Shown: positions 16,877 through 25,364 of the stretch, piece by piece | Layout of the letters: each line of letters opens with the position of its first letter | Position numbering within the stretch: the first letter of the stretch is position 1 | Assembly (NCBI GenBank): GCA_001898035.1 | Contig: MKRX01000006.1 | Coordinates: 762,150-826,149, forward strand | Reading direction: 5' to 3' | Length of the DNA: 64,000 nucleotides | Origin: Armatimonadetes bacterium 55-13 | GTDB taxonomy: Bacteria; Armatimonadota; Fimbriimonadia; Fimbriimonadales; Fimbriimonadaceae | Translations under genes and position numbers: made by a program | Notes under the pieces: generated by a model | Seen by the model: the letters and a program-made list of their open reading frames with translations, nothing else | What the model was told of the DNA's origin: nothing | Database searches by the model: none

Positions 16877-17336
16877 CGTCTAGAGGGAGCGCGGTCTGGC
16901 TCGGAGGTGGTCGCTTACTGGCCCTTTCAGCGGCCTCCATCATTCGAAGCGCCTTGTCCGAAAGGACACCGTGAAGCATCGCCATATCAGCGGCGCTTTG
17001 ACGATTGAGCCAAGTCTTATCCTGGAAGTGCGCCTGTTGAACCGTCAGCGTTTCAAGTTGCGCATCGAGAAGGTTAAACACCCTCTCCGCTATGCTTTTT
17101 TTTTGCGTATGCACCGTATGCATACGGCCATCGGATACGGTCGGGGTTTGAACCTGAATGGCCGTATTTTCCGTATGCATACGGCTATCGGAAGCCGCAT
17201 TCTTCAGAGAGTCGTGCCATCGCTGAACAGTGCCTTTCGAAAGGCCCAATTCCTTGGCGACTCCACCGATCGTGCCACCGGCGAGAAGCAGAGCAATGCC
17301 TTTGGCTTTGATCGCGTCGGGAATCTTCTTCGCCAC
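16845..17336 (-). CDS. terS: Terminase small subunit
   Basis: 163 residues with a helix-turn-helix at residues 15-42 (GGVAKELGLSKGTVQRWHD), a linker with RMHT twice, and a helical C-terminal part. This fits small terminases, which bind the packaging site and activate the large subunit. The linker is encoded by two copies of a perfect palindrome that may be the recognition site itself. Confidence 0.75.
   Translation of the reverse strand: MAKKIPDAIKAKGIALLLAGGTIGGVAKELGLSKGTVQRWHDSLKNAASDSRMHTENTAIQVQTPTVSDGRMHTVHTQKKSIAERVFNLLDAQLETLTVQQAHFQDKTWLNRQSAADMAMLHGVLSDKALRMMEAAERASKRPPPSQTALPLDDGTSETEKSG
17114..17184. promoter_or_regulatory. Paired palindromes, candidate packaging (pac/cos) site
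   Basis: The 14-base palindrome CCGTATGCATACGG occurs at 17114-17127 and 17171-17184, 57 bases apart; the match extends to CCATCGG/CTATCGG. Partial copies (CCGTAT) lie between and beside them. Packaging sites often lie within or near terS, so this is a plausible TerS-binding site. It could also simply reflect the coding repeat. Confidence 0.45.
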
Positions 17337-17337
17337 A

Positions 17338-17943
17338 TTAAAGCCTTGCTCCGCAACCGCAGAAAACGTCGCTCACCTTCGCGGAACTGATCTCCGGTGG
17401 GCTGTTGAGCGCGCGCTGAAGTTCGATCATCGAAGGATGGACCGCGCCATATCGCTGGACGACTCCGATGAACTCCTCAACGTCGTGGCCACGCATCGTG
17501 AACCTGGGCATCCCGTCGATATAGATCGGTTCACCGTGTCGGTCCATCGCTTGCCCGCAGTGATACAACTCGTGCTCTATGACTGAGCAAACCGAGGTTG
17601 GATCCGCTTCGATAAAGAACGGTGCGCAAAGAGTGATCACAAACGTGGGGAGCGCTCCGCCGTGCCACTCATAGTAAAGCGATTCTTGCCACTCTTTCTT
17701 CCCCGGTCCGCCGCCTCTCTGGCTTCCAGTCTGTGCGGTAGCAGCGACAACGCGGCCTTGGGATTTGAATGTGTGGCTTGACCAGACGAAGAGAATGGTC
17801 GCGAGATTGAGGTGATCGTGGTCGGGATTTGAAAGGGGACCGTCAGGGTCGATGAAGACGGACCTCGCCCATTCGCCGACGTCGTGAGCTGGTTTGAAAA
17901 CTGGATAGTCAGCTTCCAGGATCTCGGGAGGTGGTTTGAACAA
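17338..17943 (-). CDS. Putative phage metallopeptidase
   Basis: 201 residues from a TTG start preceded by AGGTG. The zinc motif HELYH in SVIEHELYHCGQAMD lies in the middle, with GHDVEEF further on as a possible third ligand region. This matches the 'putative phage metallopeptidase' type found near terminase genes. The C-terminus ends in a small Cys cluster (FCGCGARL). The stop is next to the start of terS. Substrate unknown. Confidence 0.65.
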   Translation of the reverse strand: MFKPPPEILEADYPVFKPAHDVGEWARSVFIDPDGPLSNPDHDHLNLATILFVWSSHTFKSQGRVVAATAQTGSQRGGGPGKKEWQESLYYEWHGGALPTFVITLCAPFFIEADPTSVCSVIEHELYHCGQAMDRHGEPIYIDGMPRFTMRGHDVEEFIGVVQRYGAVHPSMIELQRALNSPPEISSAKVSDVFCGCGARL

Positions 17944-18015
17944 GTCGCACCTGAAATTCCACCGGATTCAAGTTGTTTTGAACCCGGTGGAATGAATGTC
18001 TACTACTGGATTTCT

Positions 18016-18558
18016 CTAGAACCGAAGATCGATGCCCGCGCCAAACGCCCAACCCGTGGGAGTGGATTGACTGACGATCGGTCCGGTTCCGAAATAGAAC
18101 GTCGCCTGATCCGCAATTGGCTTTCGAAGTCCGACAAGAAAGGCTGCTACGGGAACCTTGCGCCTAAGCGTCATCCCTGCGAATGCATCGAGATCTGCTG
18201 ACCATCCTCGGCCAAATACGTTGGTGAAAGTCTTAAGGCGGTTTTGTGCTCCTGCGGCGGCTCGGTCTTCGTTTGGGCCCGTCACTCGGTAAAGATAGGA
18301 AGCGGACCAGACAGCACCGGCGGGCGGGGTGTCAACCGGAGTCGTGGGATCCTGGACTTGTACATCGAAGAGATTGGGGGTCGGTGCGATCGCGAAGACG
18401 TCTCGGTCAATCGTGTACAGGCTCGTTGATCGATCGACGGCCGAGTACTTCACATCGAGGGTCTTACGGATCGTTCCTGCCAGCGCCGCAGCGACAAGGG
18501 CAAGGACCAAGAGCACAGCAGCGAATAATCGCCCGAAGGCGGTCGGCTTGATTTTCAT
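18016..18558 (-). CDS. Exported OMP-like protein
   Basis: 180 residues from the ATG at 18558, which has GGAG 8 bases upstream. A signal peptide is clear (LFAAVLLVLALVAAALAG). The C-terminal half has alternating hydrophobic strands and ends in Phe (GWAFGAGIDLRF), the usual signature of outer-membrane beta-barrels. In a prophage this could alter the cell surface (superinfection exclusion) or help lysis; function is unknown. Confidence 0.55.
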   Translation of the reverse strand: MKIKPTAFGRLFAAVLLVLALVAAALAGTIRKTLDVKYSAVDRSTSLYTIDRDVFAIAPTPNLFDVQVQDPTTPVDTPPAGAVWSASYLYRVTGPNEDRAAAGAQNRLKTFTNVFGRGWSADLDAFAGMTLRRKVPVAAFLVGLRKPIADQATFYFGTGPIVSQSTPTGWAFGAGIDLRF

Positions 18559-18677
18559 GGGGTTATCTCCGAACTGCCCGTCGGGCAGGAGTTGGTCGCA
18601 GGGCGGCTCTGCACTGTCCGCCCCACTTCGCGTCATTCCTTCGGGATTCGCGCCGTGTACCTAGCTACTTTCCAGCT

Positions 18678-18768
18678 GTAGCCGCCACCGGATTTTGAAT
18701 CCGGCTATTTTCCCCGCGATGGCTTAAATACTGCCAACTGTTGGACCTGCGGTGGTCTGGCTACACCA
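18678..18768. other. tRNA-like structured element in a 273 bp intergenic stretch
   Basis: GTAGCC-CCACC (18678-18689) can pair with GGTGG-GGCTAC (18751-18764), and ACCA follows at once. Inside is CCGGA-TTTTGAA-TCCGG (18688-18704), which looks like a tRNA-Gln(TTG) anticodon arm. No T-loop GTTCRA or D-arm can be placed, so it is not a functional tRNA by inspection. It is the only notable content of 18559-18831. Confidence 0.3.
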
Positions 18769-18831
18769 GGATTCCTTCGAATCGAAGTCCGGGTTCACCA
18801 CTAAGCAAAGCGTAGCGACGCCATCAGAGCG

Positions 18832-19425
18832 TCATTCTCCAGAGGTCTTGGGAAGTGCTTCCACCAGTTCTTTCAGCTTCTCAAGAAGCTCCGGTGTATC
18901 GTGCATTCGGTAGTACTTGATTGGCCCCAGACTTGCGTTGACGGCGGCAAACGGTCGCGCGATATACCACTTGTAACCCTTGGTTGTCGGTTCAATCGCG
19001 GCGAGGCCATGGTCCGACATTAACGCAAGCATGTCGTCTGGATGCAACGAGCCGCAATAGGAACAAACTCGCTGCCCATTAGGGAATGAATCCCAACGGT
19101 CTCCATCCTTGGCGATGTTAGGGCCGGGACCACCTTCCCCACGCCGAGGGCACCAATGAATCTCATTGCCTCTAGTGCGTGGACACTGAGCACTCGTCTG
19201 AATCCGGTAACCATCGCTATATGAGCCGATGACGCCGAAACTATTCTCCAAGAACGACATCTTGCCCTTTAGGACATCGTCAGCCGTTTCGTCTCGAAGC
19301 TGGCTCCAACTGGACATTGCTGAGACATAGTCCACGTTAGTGACGCCGAACTCTTCTCCGCTTGGCGTTCGTACGCTCCAACTCCATTTGACTGCGGGGT
19401 TTTCTTTCAGTTGATCAACGCTCAT
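18832..19425 (-). CDS. Unknown phage protein with zinc-finger-like Cys pairs
   Basis: 197 residues. A central CPRTRGNEIHWCPRRG and a later CSYCGS could bind one zinc. The rest looks globular (GYKWYIARPFAAVNASLGPI). No family is recognised. It lies between the lysis genes and the OMP-like gene on the late strand. The 314 bases upstream (19426-19739) hold no supportable gene. Confidence 0.55.
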   Translation of the reverse strand: MSVDQLKENPAVKWSWSVRTPSGEEFGVTNVDYVSAMSSWSQLRDETADDVLKGKMSFLENSFGVIGSYSDGYRIQTSAQCPRTRGNEIHWCPRRGEGGPGPNIAKDGDRWDSFPNGQRVCSYCGSLHPDDMLALMSDHGLAAIEPTTKGYKWYIARPFAAVNASLGPIKYYRMHDTPELLEKLKELVEALPKTSGE

Positions 19426-19739
19426 CGATTGCTCGTCTCCATATCTGAGCTAGTCAGTGGTTCTAGGTAGACAATGGGGCCGGTCTTTTATCGACATCCG
19501 GTGCAGTCGGCCTCTGGAATCCCCGTCATGACCAAGGAGAGACACGCGATATACGTCAGCGCCTGAACGCAGGCGCTCATTGCCTAGGTAAGCGCAAGAC
19601 TTGAAAATGAAGTGGGCCCCGGGATACACGTCTTAATGGGTTGTTTAATGACGGTCCCCACCTTCTCACCCGACTACTCCGCGTGCGCTTCGCCGGTATA
19701 ACTCACGATCCCTTTTTGTGGGGCCCTATAGGTGAAGTC

Positions 19740-20219
19740 TTACTTGTCGATCTCGACCTGGTCTTTCAATCTCGCCTTCAGCCATTGCTTGAGAAACGGT
19801 GGCGCCTTAACGCCCATCTTCCCAACGTTCTCTAAGATCGAGATCCCTTCCGTCAGCACAACGAATCCGAGGACGCCAGAGATGGCGGTCGATTGAAGCT
19901 GGCCAGTTCCAGCGAGTGTCTTCGTTGCCGCAGAGCAGACGTAGACGACCGCGCCATAGCCGAAGAACTTGGTGAGGACGCGACTGAACCTTGCGCTGGT
20001 GATCTGCTTGCCAGAGACGATTCCAGCCCACACGCCGGTCGCCGTGTCGAGAAGGATCAGGACCGCCGCGGTATACGCGATATCTCTCGATGCCATAGGG
20101 ATGGTGTAGTCAAGAATGGCGGCGAGGATCCCCGCGAGACCTTTTAACAGCCAGGCGTCCGCAAAGAGCTTTTTGAGGAACTCTGGGAGTGGCAAAAACA
20201 GTCGTAGTGCTTCGTGCAT
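19740..20219 (-). CDS. Phage holin
   Basis: 159 residues with three to four hydrophobic segments, including DIAYTAAVLILLDTATGVWA. The LLDTATGVWAG stretch is typical of the phage holin-4/TcdE type. Holins permeabilise the inner membrane so that lysozyme reaches the wall. It lies two genes after the GH25 lysozyme, which supports the call. Confidence 0.8.
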   Translation of the reverse strand: MHEALRLFLPLPEFLKKLFADAWLLKGLAGILAAILDYTIPMASRDIAYTAAVLILLDTATGVWAGIVSGKQITSARFSRVLTKFFGYGAVVYVCSAATKTLAGTGQLQSTAISGVLGFVVLTEGISILENVGKMGVKAPPFLKQWLKARLKDQVEIDK

Positions 20220-20224
20220 GGCGA

Positions 20225-20407
20225 TTAACGGAAGTCGTCGATGTCTACGGTGTTGAGGGAATGACTCACGCCCCGGGATGTTTCGGCCAGGTAGATGAGG
20301 GCTAAGTCGCGATCAAAGCATGATTCCGCATTCCGCAATTCATCTAGGCCTATCCACGCAATGAGGTCCTCATCGTGTTCAACCTTTGCTGTCTCTTGGA
20401 TGGTCAT
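20225..20407 (-). CDS. Small protein of the lysis cassette
   Basis: 60 residues, acidic, without a signal or membrane segment (MTIQETAKVEHDEDLIAWIG). Its ATG overlaps the stop of the upstream gene as ATGA and its stop lies 5 bases before the holin start, so it looks like a real coupled gene. Function unknown. Confidence 0.5.
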   Translation of the reverse strand: MTIQETAKVEHDEDLIAWIGLDELRNAESCFDRDLALIYLAETSRGVSHSLNTVDIDDFR

Positions 20408-20967
20408 GACAGATCAGGCTTGACGATCAAGACGTAAGGGATCTCAGCCTGCTTCTGAGCGTCCATGGCGTGATAGACCGAGTCGATGAACTCATCCCAC
20501 TGATCGGGATAGATCGTCTGGCACCCTTCAGAACTCGTCGAGTTGTACGAGCCTTTGTGGATGTTGATCGCGACGCCTTCTGATTGACCAACGCCATCAC
20601 GAGTAACGGGGAGTTTCTCGCCTGGTGTCGCTGGGCGAAGAGCTGGATAGCTTGGCGGGCGACTGATTCGGTGGCGTCCCTTCTTGTACCAGTGGACACC
20701 GGGATTGAGAACGGCTATCCCTTTGCGGCTCACGCTTGGATCCGTATTCGCGTTGAATGCGAGCACGGAGTCGGGCGTCACCAGGAAGATGGCATCGTCG
20801 TAGATTCCGCGATCGTTCTTGCCCGGCTTCCCCATGGAGTCACGGAAGAATCCACGAATCCCAACAAGGGCGACCTTGGACTTCTTGTCCCTGGCCACGT
20901 GATCAGAGATGATCTTGTTCAATGCCTCTCGGCTCTGAACGGGACGATTTGGAGGTTTGATTGCCAT
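20404..20967 (-). CDS. L,D-transpeptidase-like (YkuD-type) cell-wall enzyme, putative
   Basis: 187 residues. The segment GVAINIHKGSYNSTSSEGCQ has the His...Ser-x-Gly-Cys arrangement of YkuD-like catalytic sites. There is no signal peptide, as expected for a phage enzyme used at lysis. It sits between the lysozyme and the holin, so a wall-modifying or endolysin-accessory role is likely. The exact family is uncertain. Confidence 0.5.
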   Translation of the reverse strand: MAIKPPNRPVQSREALNKIISDHVARDKKSKVALVGIRGFFRDSMGKPGKNDRGIYDDAIFLVTPDSVLAFNANTDPSVSRKGIAVLNPGVHWYKKGRHRISRPPSYPALRPATPGEKLPVTRDGVGQSEGVAINIHKGSYNSTSSEGCQTIYPDQWDEFIDSVYHAMDAQKQAEIPYVLIVKPDLS

Positions 20968-21053
20968 GGCAAAAAGTGCCCTCGCCTTTGGACCAGCCGG
21001 GCGAGGGCGATGATCTGCGTTGCTTTAGGTGCTTTGGCTCACGGGCCAAATTG

Positions 21054-21653
21054 TTAAATCTCTTGGCGACGCCAAAAGGCGGCGACGGATCCATATCGGG
21101 AATTGATTAAATCGGAAGCGTCGTATGGCCCTTGCTCGCCAACTTTGATGCTCTCGCTGAACTGCCAGAGGTCGCATGGGAGCTCGGGGCGTCTGTCTCC
21201 ATAACGTGCCAGCCAACGAGGACACTCGGTTACCTGCTTCGGGCAGTTCTTTGGCTTGAGGACCTTAACCAGCTTGTCAGAACCATAGAGAAGAGGATGG
21301 CGATAGATCTGCTTGAGCGATAGTCCGACCATCGCGTCGAGTACATCAGCCGTCGGGCTATTGCCCGCCGCTCTTGTTTCGTAGTCGAGCGCAAGCACCA
21401 AGGGACGGTATGGGTCAACGACTTCGTGGAAATGCGCCCACTGCTTCACCGGGTCCTCGCCGGTCATGAAGTGATAAGCGCCAACTAGCAGGCCGACACT
21501 CTTCGCCCGCTTCACTCGATCGACAAACGTGGGATCGATGTAGGATGTCCCTTCGGTCGCTTTGAGGATGACGGCTTCGACACCGTTCTTCTTCAGAAGT
21601 CCAAACTGGACATCGTTATGGTGCGAGAGATCGATGACCTTAGCGATTGGCAT
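21054..21653 (-). CDS. GH25 lysozyme (endolysin)
   Basis: 199 residues from the ATG at 21653. The GH25 pattern is clear: VIDLSHH (D8), KATEGTSYIDP (31-41), GAYHFM and ALDYE (D90, E92; acidic catalytic residues), then LYGSDKL and WLARYG, DLWQFS. It cleaves the glycan strand of peptidoglycan at lysis. The 280-residue longer reading adds a low-complexity N-terminus and is rejected. Confidence 0.9.
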   Translation of the reverse strand: MPIAKVIDLSHHNDVQFGLLKKNGVEAVILKATEGTSYIDPTFVDRVKRAKSVGLLVGAYHFMTGEDPVKQWAHFHEVVDPYRPLVLALDYETRAAGNSPTADVLDAMVGLSLKQIYRHPLLYGSDKLVKVLKPKNCPKQVTECPRWLARYGDRRPELPCDLWQFSESIKVGEQGPYDASDLINSRYGSVAAFWRRQEI

Positions 21654-21892
21654 GGTGATCAATAAGGAGGGGCCGCGCTCTGAGCATCCTTCAGGGCGGC
21701 CCTGGTCATACCCGCTAGGTGCCTGAAGCACCCGTCGGGCTGGCTGAGAAATTGGTTTGCCTTCCTGTGCGCTTTCAGGAGGAAACTGGAAGGCTCGCCG
21801 AGTTCTTACGCCGCGGTTATGGTCGCAACGATCGCTTTCGCCGGCAGCAGAGGGTGGAGGGCCTGGCCGAGAACTCAAGCGGGAAGTCGGTA

Positions 21893-21928
21893 ACAAAAAA
21901 GCCCCTCGATCTCAGGAGAGAGGGGCTT
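21893..21928 (-). terminator. Rho-independent terminator of the replication operon
   Basis: AAGCCCCTC and GAGGGGCTT form a strong stem; on the minus strand it is followed by TTTTTTG. It lies 44 bases after the last gene of the leftward early operon and before the lysis genes. The gap 21654-21971 holds nothing else that can be supported. Confidence 0.85.
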
Positions 21929-21971
21929 CGGGCAACGCCACGGGCTTAAACGCGACGCTCAACTACGGACA

Positions 21972-22520
21972 TTATGACGCGATTTTCTTAGAATGCAAGG
22001 ACTTTCTTCGATTTCCATTCCAATATCGGTTCTGCTCTTTTGCCGCTATGATGTCCAAAAGCTCGCCGACTCGGACGTACAAGCGCTTTCCACGCCATTC
22101 GTAGATCAGCTTTGATCCAGGAACACACCATCGCTGAGCCGTCCGCATCGAGACTCCTGCCATGAATGCCGCATCGCGAACCGAGATCTTGGCTAACCGG
22201 ACGTTCCCGCGGGGATCCTCGCGTTCGAAGGTGTCTGGATCAAATGGACTCTCACGGAGCTTTACCGCAAGAAGTGACTCGAATCGATCGATCCTCGATT
22301 CCGCATAGGGGTCCAAGTTCTCTCGATTGAGGACGTAGCGGGCTTTCAACCAGTGTTCGCAGCGGCCATAGCCTCGACACGTGACCACGTACAGCCAGGC
22401 GATCAAGTTGACGTCCGGGCCTGGGGTTTGGTTGTCGTAGCCCTTCGGACCAATCCTTCCGACCCGCGGGAGTTGGTGTCGGCCATAGGCTCTCAAGACT
22501 TGCTGCGCGGTCCACGTCAT
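21972..22520 (-). CDS. HTH protein at the end of the replication operon
   Basis: 182 residues; the ATG at 22520 overlaps the initiator stop (ATGA). Residues near 125-165 read like a MerR/excisionase-type winged helix (SVRDAAFMAGVSMRTAQRWC, then YEWRGKRLYVRVGELLDIIA). The N-terminal half has CRGYGRCEHW. As the last gene before the terminator it may switch on late genes, but that is inference. Confidence 0.55.
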   Translation of the reverse strand: MTWTAQQVLRAYGRHQLPRVGRIGPKGYDNQTPGPDVNLIAWLYVVTCRGYGRCEHWLKARYVLNRENLDPYAESRIDRFESLLAVKLRESPFDPDTFEREDPRGNVRLAKISVRDAAFMAGVSMRTAQRWCVPGSKLIYEWRGKRLYVRVGELLDIIAAKEQNRYWNGNRRKSLHSKKIAS

Positions 22521-23593
22521 GCCGTCACCACCTTGCCTTGCCACCACTCCGCCTCGTCAAATGGCTCATCGCTTCCCGGCTTGAACCGCTCTGTGACGGG
22601 TACCTCGCGTTTGCTGACCTTGGACGTTCTTAAACCCACGACACGTTCCTCGAAGTCAACTCCGGCAACGGGGCCGAGGACCTCCAAGAGGGGCCGGTTT
22701 GGCGAGGATTTCTTACCGCCACCGGAGACCTCGGTGAGCTGAGTTTTCACCTTGCGCCACCGGGGCAGAAAGTCGGTAATCCGGTTGTCCAAAATGCCGA
22801 CAGGATCGTCCTTCCCGAACTCGTTGGGGTGGTCGGTGTGGAACTCGGCGAACTCCATCACGAAGCCGCGAATCACCTCCTCGTCGGGGGCCTCTTGGCG
22901 CAATCGATCGACAACACGGTCAACCCTCGCCGCGGTCGGAGGGCGCCGGCAGTTCTGGAACTTCGGGATGGCTGAAATCTGCTCACCAGTCCAAGCCACA
23001 AGCGGATCCGGATGGTCAGCCCACCAGGGCGAATCCGCTGCTGCTGCATCAGCCCCTTGGGGCAATACTGCGTCAGCAGTATGGGGATTACTGTTGCTGT
23101 TGCTGTCACGCGACAGAGAATCCGAACAAGTGGCGGTTGTCCGTAACAAGTCCGAATTGTCCGTAACAATTTCAGAGCTATTTGAAACAGATTCGCTTTT
23201 GGTTTCCGCGACTTGTCCGGTATTGTCCGTAACAACTGCCGTTTGTCCGGGACAATTTCGCTTGCGTCTGTTTTGAACACGCTTGGCATCCGGTGTTTGA
23301 GACTTCTCCCAGCGAGTGACGACCCAGTGCCCTTTCTCAACTTTAAGAGCTCCTCCACGTTCAGCGGCCTCAAGACATGCGACCATGTCAGCCGGCGGAA
23401 TCCGGTATGGCGCTGCGATCATCGAGGCGGCGACGACCGGGCACAGGCCTCGCTTGTTCCCGTGGGTCCTTACATGAAGGAGGAACACATGCCAGCAAGA
23501 GCCGACGGACCAAGGCAAGTCGGTGAGCCAAGGGTCATCGGGGTCAAAGTAATAGTCGACGTTCTGTCTGTTCCAGCGAGATTCGGATGCCAT
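22517..23593 (-). CDS. Replication initiator protein (lambda O-like arrangement)
   Basis: 358 residues. The N-terminal 100 residues look like a winged-helix DNA-binding domain (GLCPVVAASMIAAPYRIPPA...). A Ser/Thr/Asn-rich linker at 115-170 is encoded by DNA repeats. The C-terminal half is helical (RPPTAARVDRVVDRLRQEAP). It lies just downstream of the DnaB gene. An initiator that carries its own origin repeats is the lambda O pattern. The family call comes from architecture and context. Confidence 0.6.
   Translation of the reverse strand: MASESRWNRQNVDYYFDPDDPWLTDLPWSVGSCWHVFLLHVRTHGNKRGLCPVVAASMIAAPYRIPPADMVACLEAAERGGALKVEKGHWVVTRWEKSQTPDAKRVQNRRKRNCPGQTAVVTDNTGQVAETKSESVSNSSEIVTDNSDLLRTTATCSDSLSRDSNSNSNPHTADAVLPQGADAAAADSPWWADHPDPLVAWTGEQISAIPKFQNCRRPPTAARVDRVVDRLRQEAPDEEVIRGFVMEFAEFHTDHPNEFGKDDPVGILDNRITDFLPRWRKVKTQLTEVSGGGKKSSPNRPLLEVLGPVAGVDFEERVVGLRTSKVSKREVPVTERFKPGSDEPFDEAEWWQGKVVTA
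23137..23255. other. Iteron cluster, candidate phage replication origin
   Basis: TTGTCCGTAACAA occurs exactly at 23137-23149, 23157-23169 and 23223-23235. Related copies are TTGTCCGG at 23213-23220 region and TTGTCCGGGACAA at 23243-23255. They lie inside the initiator gene in the part that encodes its linker. The first two copies are 20 bases apart. Confidence 0.55.
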
Positions 23594-23595
23594 TG

Positions 23596-24963
23596 TTAGT
23601 CTCTCCCTCCGTAGAGATTTCGATACCGGGCATAAGCTGATTGGAAACCGAGAATGACCTTGCCCGTGGGACCGTCTCGGTGCTTTGCGATGATGATTTC
23701 CGCCTCCTCGACGGCGTCGGGGTTGTAATCCGGAGTCTCTTTCGTTTCCTTGGCCTTGTAGTAGGCGTCACGGTAAAGAAGCATCACCAGGTCCGCCTCA
23801 GCCTCGATCGATCCAGATTCACGAATGTCCGACAGAACCGGCCGCTTATCCTCTCTCGACTCCACACCTCGGTTTAGTTGAGAAAGCGCGACGACGGGGA
23901 CGCCGAGTTCCTTGGCCATGGACTTGATCGACCTTGCGATGTCCGAAATCTCTTGTGTGCGGTTCTCGGTCTTCTTGGCTCCGCGCATCAATTGGAGATA
24001 GTCGATCACCACAAGGGACAGTCCTGTCTCCGCCTGAAGGCGCCGACACTTGCCGCGCATGTCCAGGGGAGTGAGATCAGACGCGTCGTCGATGTATATG
24101 GGAAGCGTGTAGATGCTGTCACAAGCGTCCGCGAGCTTCTTATAGGTGTCCATCGAAAGCGACGGATTCTTGAGGACGTGCGAGTTCACGCCGCTGACCA
24201 TTGAGACCATTCGGCGGATGAGCTGCTCACCGCTCATTTCCAGTGAGAAGATGGCAACCGAGCCTTTACCACTCTTCGCCGCTGCGAGGGCAAAATCCAA
24301 AACCAGCGCCGTCTTACCCATCGATGGACGGGCGCCGACGATGACCAGGTTTCCAGGGTAGAAGCCGGTGGTCATCTTGTCGAGATCGGAGAACCCACTC
24401 GAAAGACCGACCATGGGTTCACCGGTTTCGATCAGGTTATCGACATCAATGAAGAAGTTCTTGGCCAGAGTGCTTGCGTGTTTGAAGTAGGTTCCCGTCC
24501 GCTTGCGTCCGACTTCGAAGACGAGTTGCTCGGCCTTGTCGAGCTTCTCGCTGGCATCGCCACTATCGCCGTCGTGGACAACGCCGACAATGTTCTGTCC
24601 AGCCTGCTCCAGTTGACGAAGCATCGACTTCTCGGCAACGTCACGCGCGTAGAACGCCGCGTTGGACGGGCTTGGTACATACTCAGCGACCTGTAGGACG
24701 TAGTCCTCTCCACCGATGTTATCGAGAATCTCCGTGTCGCGAAGCTGCTGAATCACGAACTCAAGACTTGGCGGGACTGCTCGGTTGACGCAGAACCGGA
24801 TGGCGCGGAAGATCTCCCGGTGGGCCGGGCGGTAGAAGTCGTCGGCATCCAGGATCCCAAGGACCTCCTCCGCGGCTTGTTCGCTGAGCATCATCGACCC
24901 CAGCGTGCTCATCTCCATCTCTAGGGAGTGGAGAGGCACCATCTCGGCATTGGCCAGCCTCAT
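23596..24963 (-). CDS. dnaB: Replicative DNA helicase, DnaB family
   Basis: 455 residues. The ATG at 24963 overlaps the previous stop as ATGA. The N-terminal helical domain (MEMSTLGSMMLSEQAAEEVL) is followed by a RecA-like core: Walker A GARPSMGKT (210-218), SLVVIDYLQLM (Walker B) and VVALSQLNRGVESREDKRP. This is the full-length hexameric helicase that unwinds phage DNA after loading by the initiator. Confidence 0.93.
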   Translation of the reverse strand: MRLANAEMVPLHSLEMEMSTLGSMMLSEQAAEEVLGILDADDFYRPAHREIFRAIRFCVNRAVPPSLEFVIQQLRDTEILDNIGGEDYVLQVAEYVPSPSNAAFYARDVAEKSMLRQLEQAGQNIVGVVHDGDSGDASEKLDKAEQLVFEVGRKRTGTYFKHASTLAKNFFIDVDNLIETGEPMVGLSSGFSDLDKMTTGFYPGNLVIVGARPSMGKTALVLDFALAAAKSGKGSVAIFSLEMSGEQLIRRMVSMVSGVNSHVLKNPSLSMDTYKKLADACDSIYTLPIYIDDASDLTPLDMRGKCRRLQAETGLSLVVIDYLQLMRGAKKTENRTQEISDIARSIKSMAKELGVPVVALSQLNRGVESREDKRPVLSDIRESGSIEAEADLVMLLYRDAYYKAKETKETPDYNPDAVEEAEIIIAKHRDGPTGKVILGFQSAYARYRNLYGGRD

Positions 24964-25364
24964 CGGGCCCTCCGGACATCGACTTCGATGATCTGAATGT
25001 CCGGGGCGACTTGGCGCAACCACAAGAAGGCCATATAACGAGCCTTGGAACGAGTCTCTGCCCAAAAGGTGGTATTGCTCCACACTGTCCATCCAATTGG
25101 CCTGGCTTGATATGGCTTCTTGTGCTTTCTGTCAGCCTCGATCCGCTTCCAAACTAGCTCGTTCGCCTTCTCGATGCCTTTATCGGTGGCGATGTAATAG
25201 CGGCTAATATCGTCACAAGTGCCGACCCGCATGAGACCCATAAAGACCAACTGGTCGCAGATCTCGTCACCGTCCGCATTCGCGCAGTAGTAGTTGCGAT
25301 AGGACGTGGTTTGACGGTCGAGCCCCAACGTGTGGAGGAGGGTGGATTCTTGCTGAGAAGTCAT
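24960..25364 (-). CDS. Unknown protein of the replication operon
   Basis: 134 residues; the start at 25364 overlaps the upstream stop (ATGA). It contains YYCANADGDEICDQLVFMG and RYYIATDKGIEKANELVW, which looks like a small winged-helix fold. A helicase-loading or regulatory role beside dnaB is possible, but nothing in the sequence shows it. Confidence 0.55.
   Translation of the reverse strand: MTSQQESTLLHTLGLDRQTTSYRNYYCANADGDEICDQLVFMGLMRVGTCDDISRYYIATDKGIEKANELVWKRIEADRKHKKPYQARPIGWTVWSNTTFWAETRSKARYMAFLWLRQVAPDIQIIEVDVRRAR

Noticed and set aside
18661-18800. Functional tRNA gene
   Set aside because: An anticodon-like arm and CCA-ended stem can be drawn, but no T-loop GTTCRA or D-arm fits at standard distances on either strand.
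19488-19580. 30-codon minus frame with signal-like start near the holin (possible Rz1-type lipoprotein)
   Set aside because: Hydrophobic start and two Cys are suggestive, but there is no good ribosome site and the length is too short to support.
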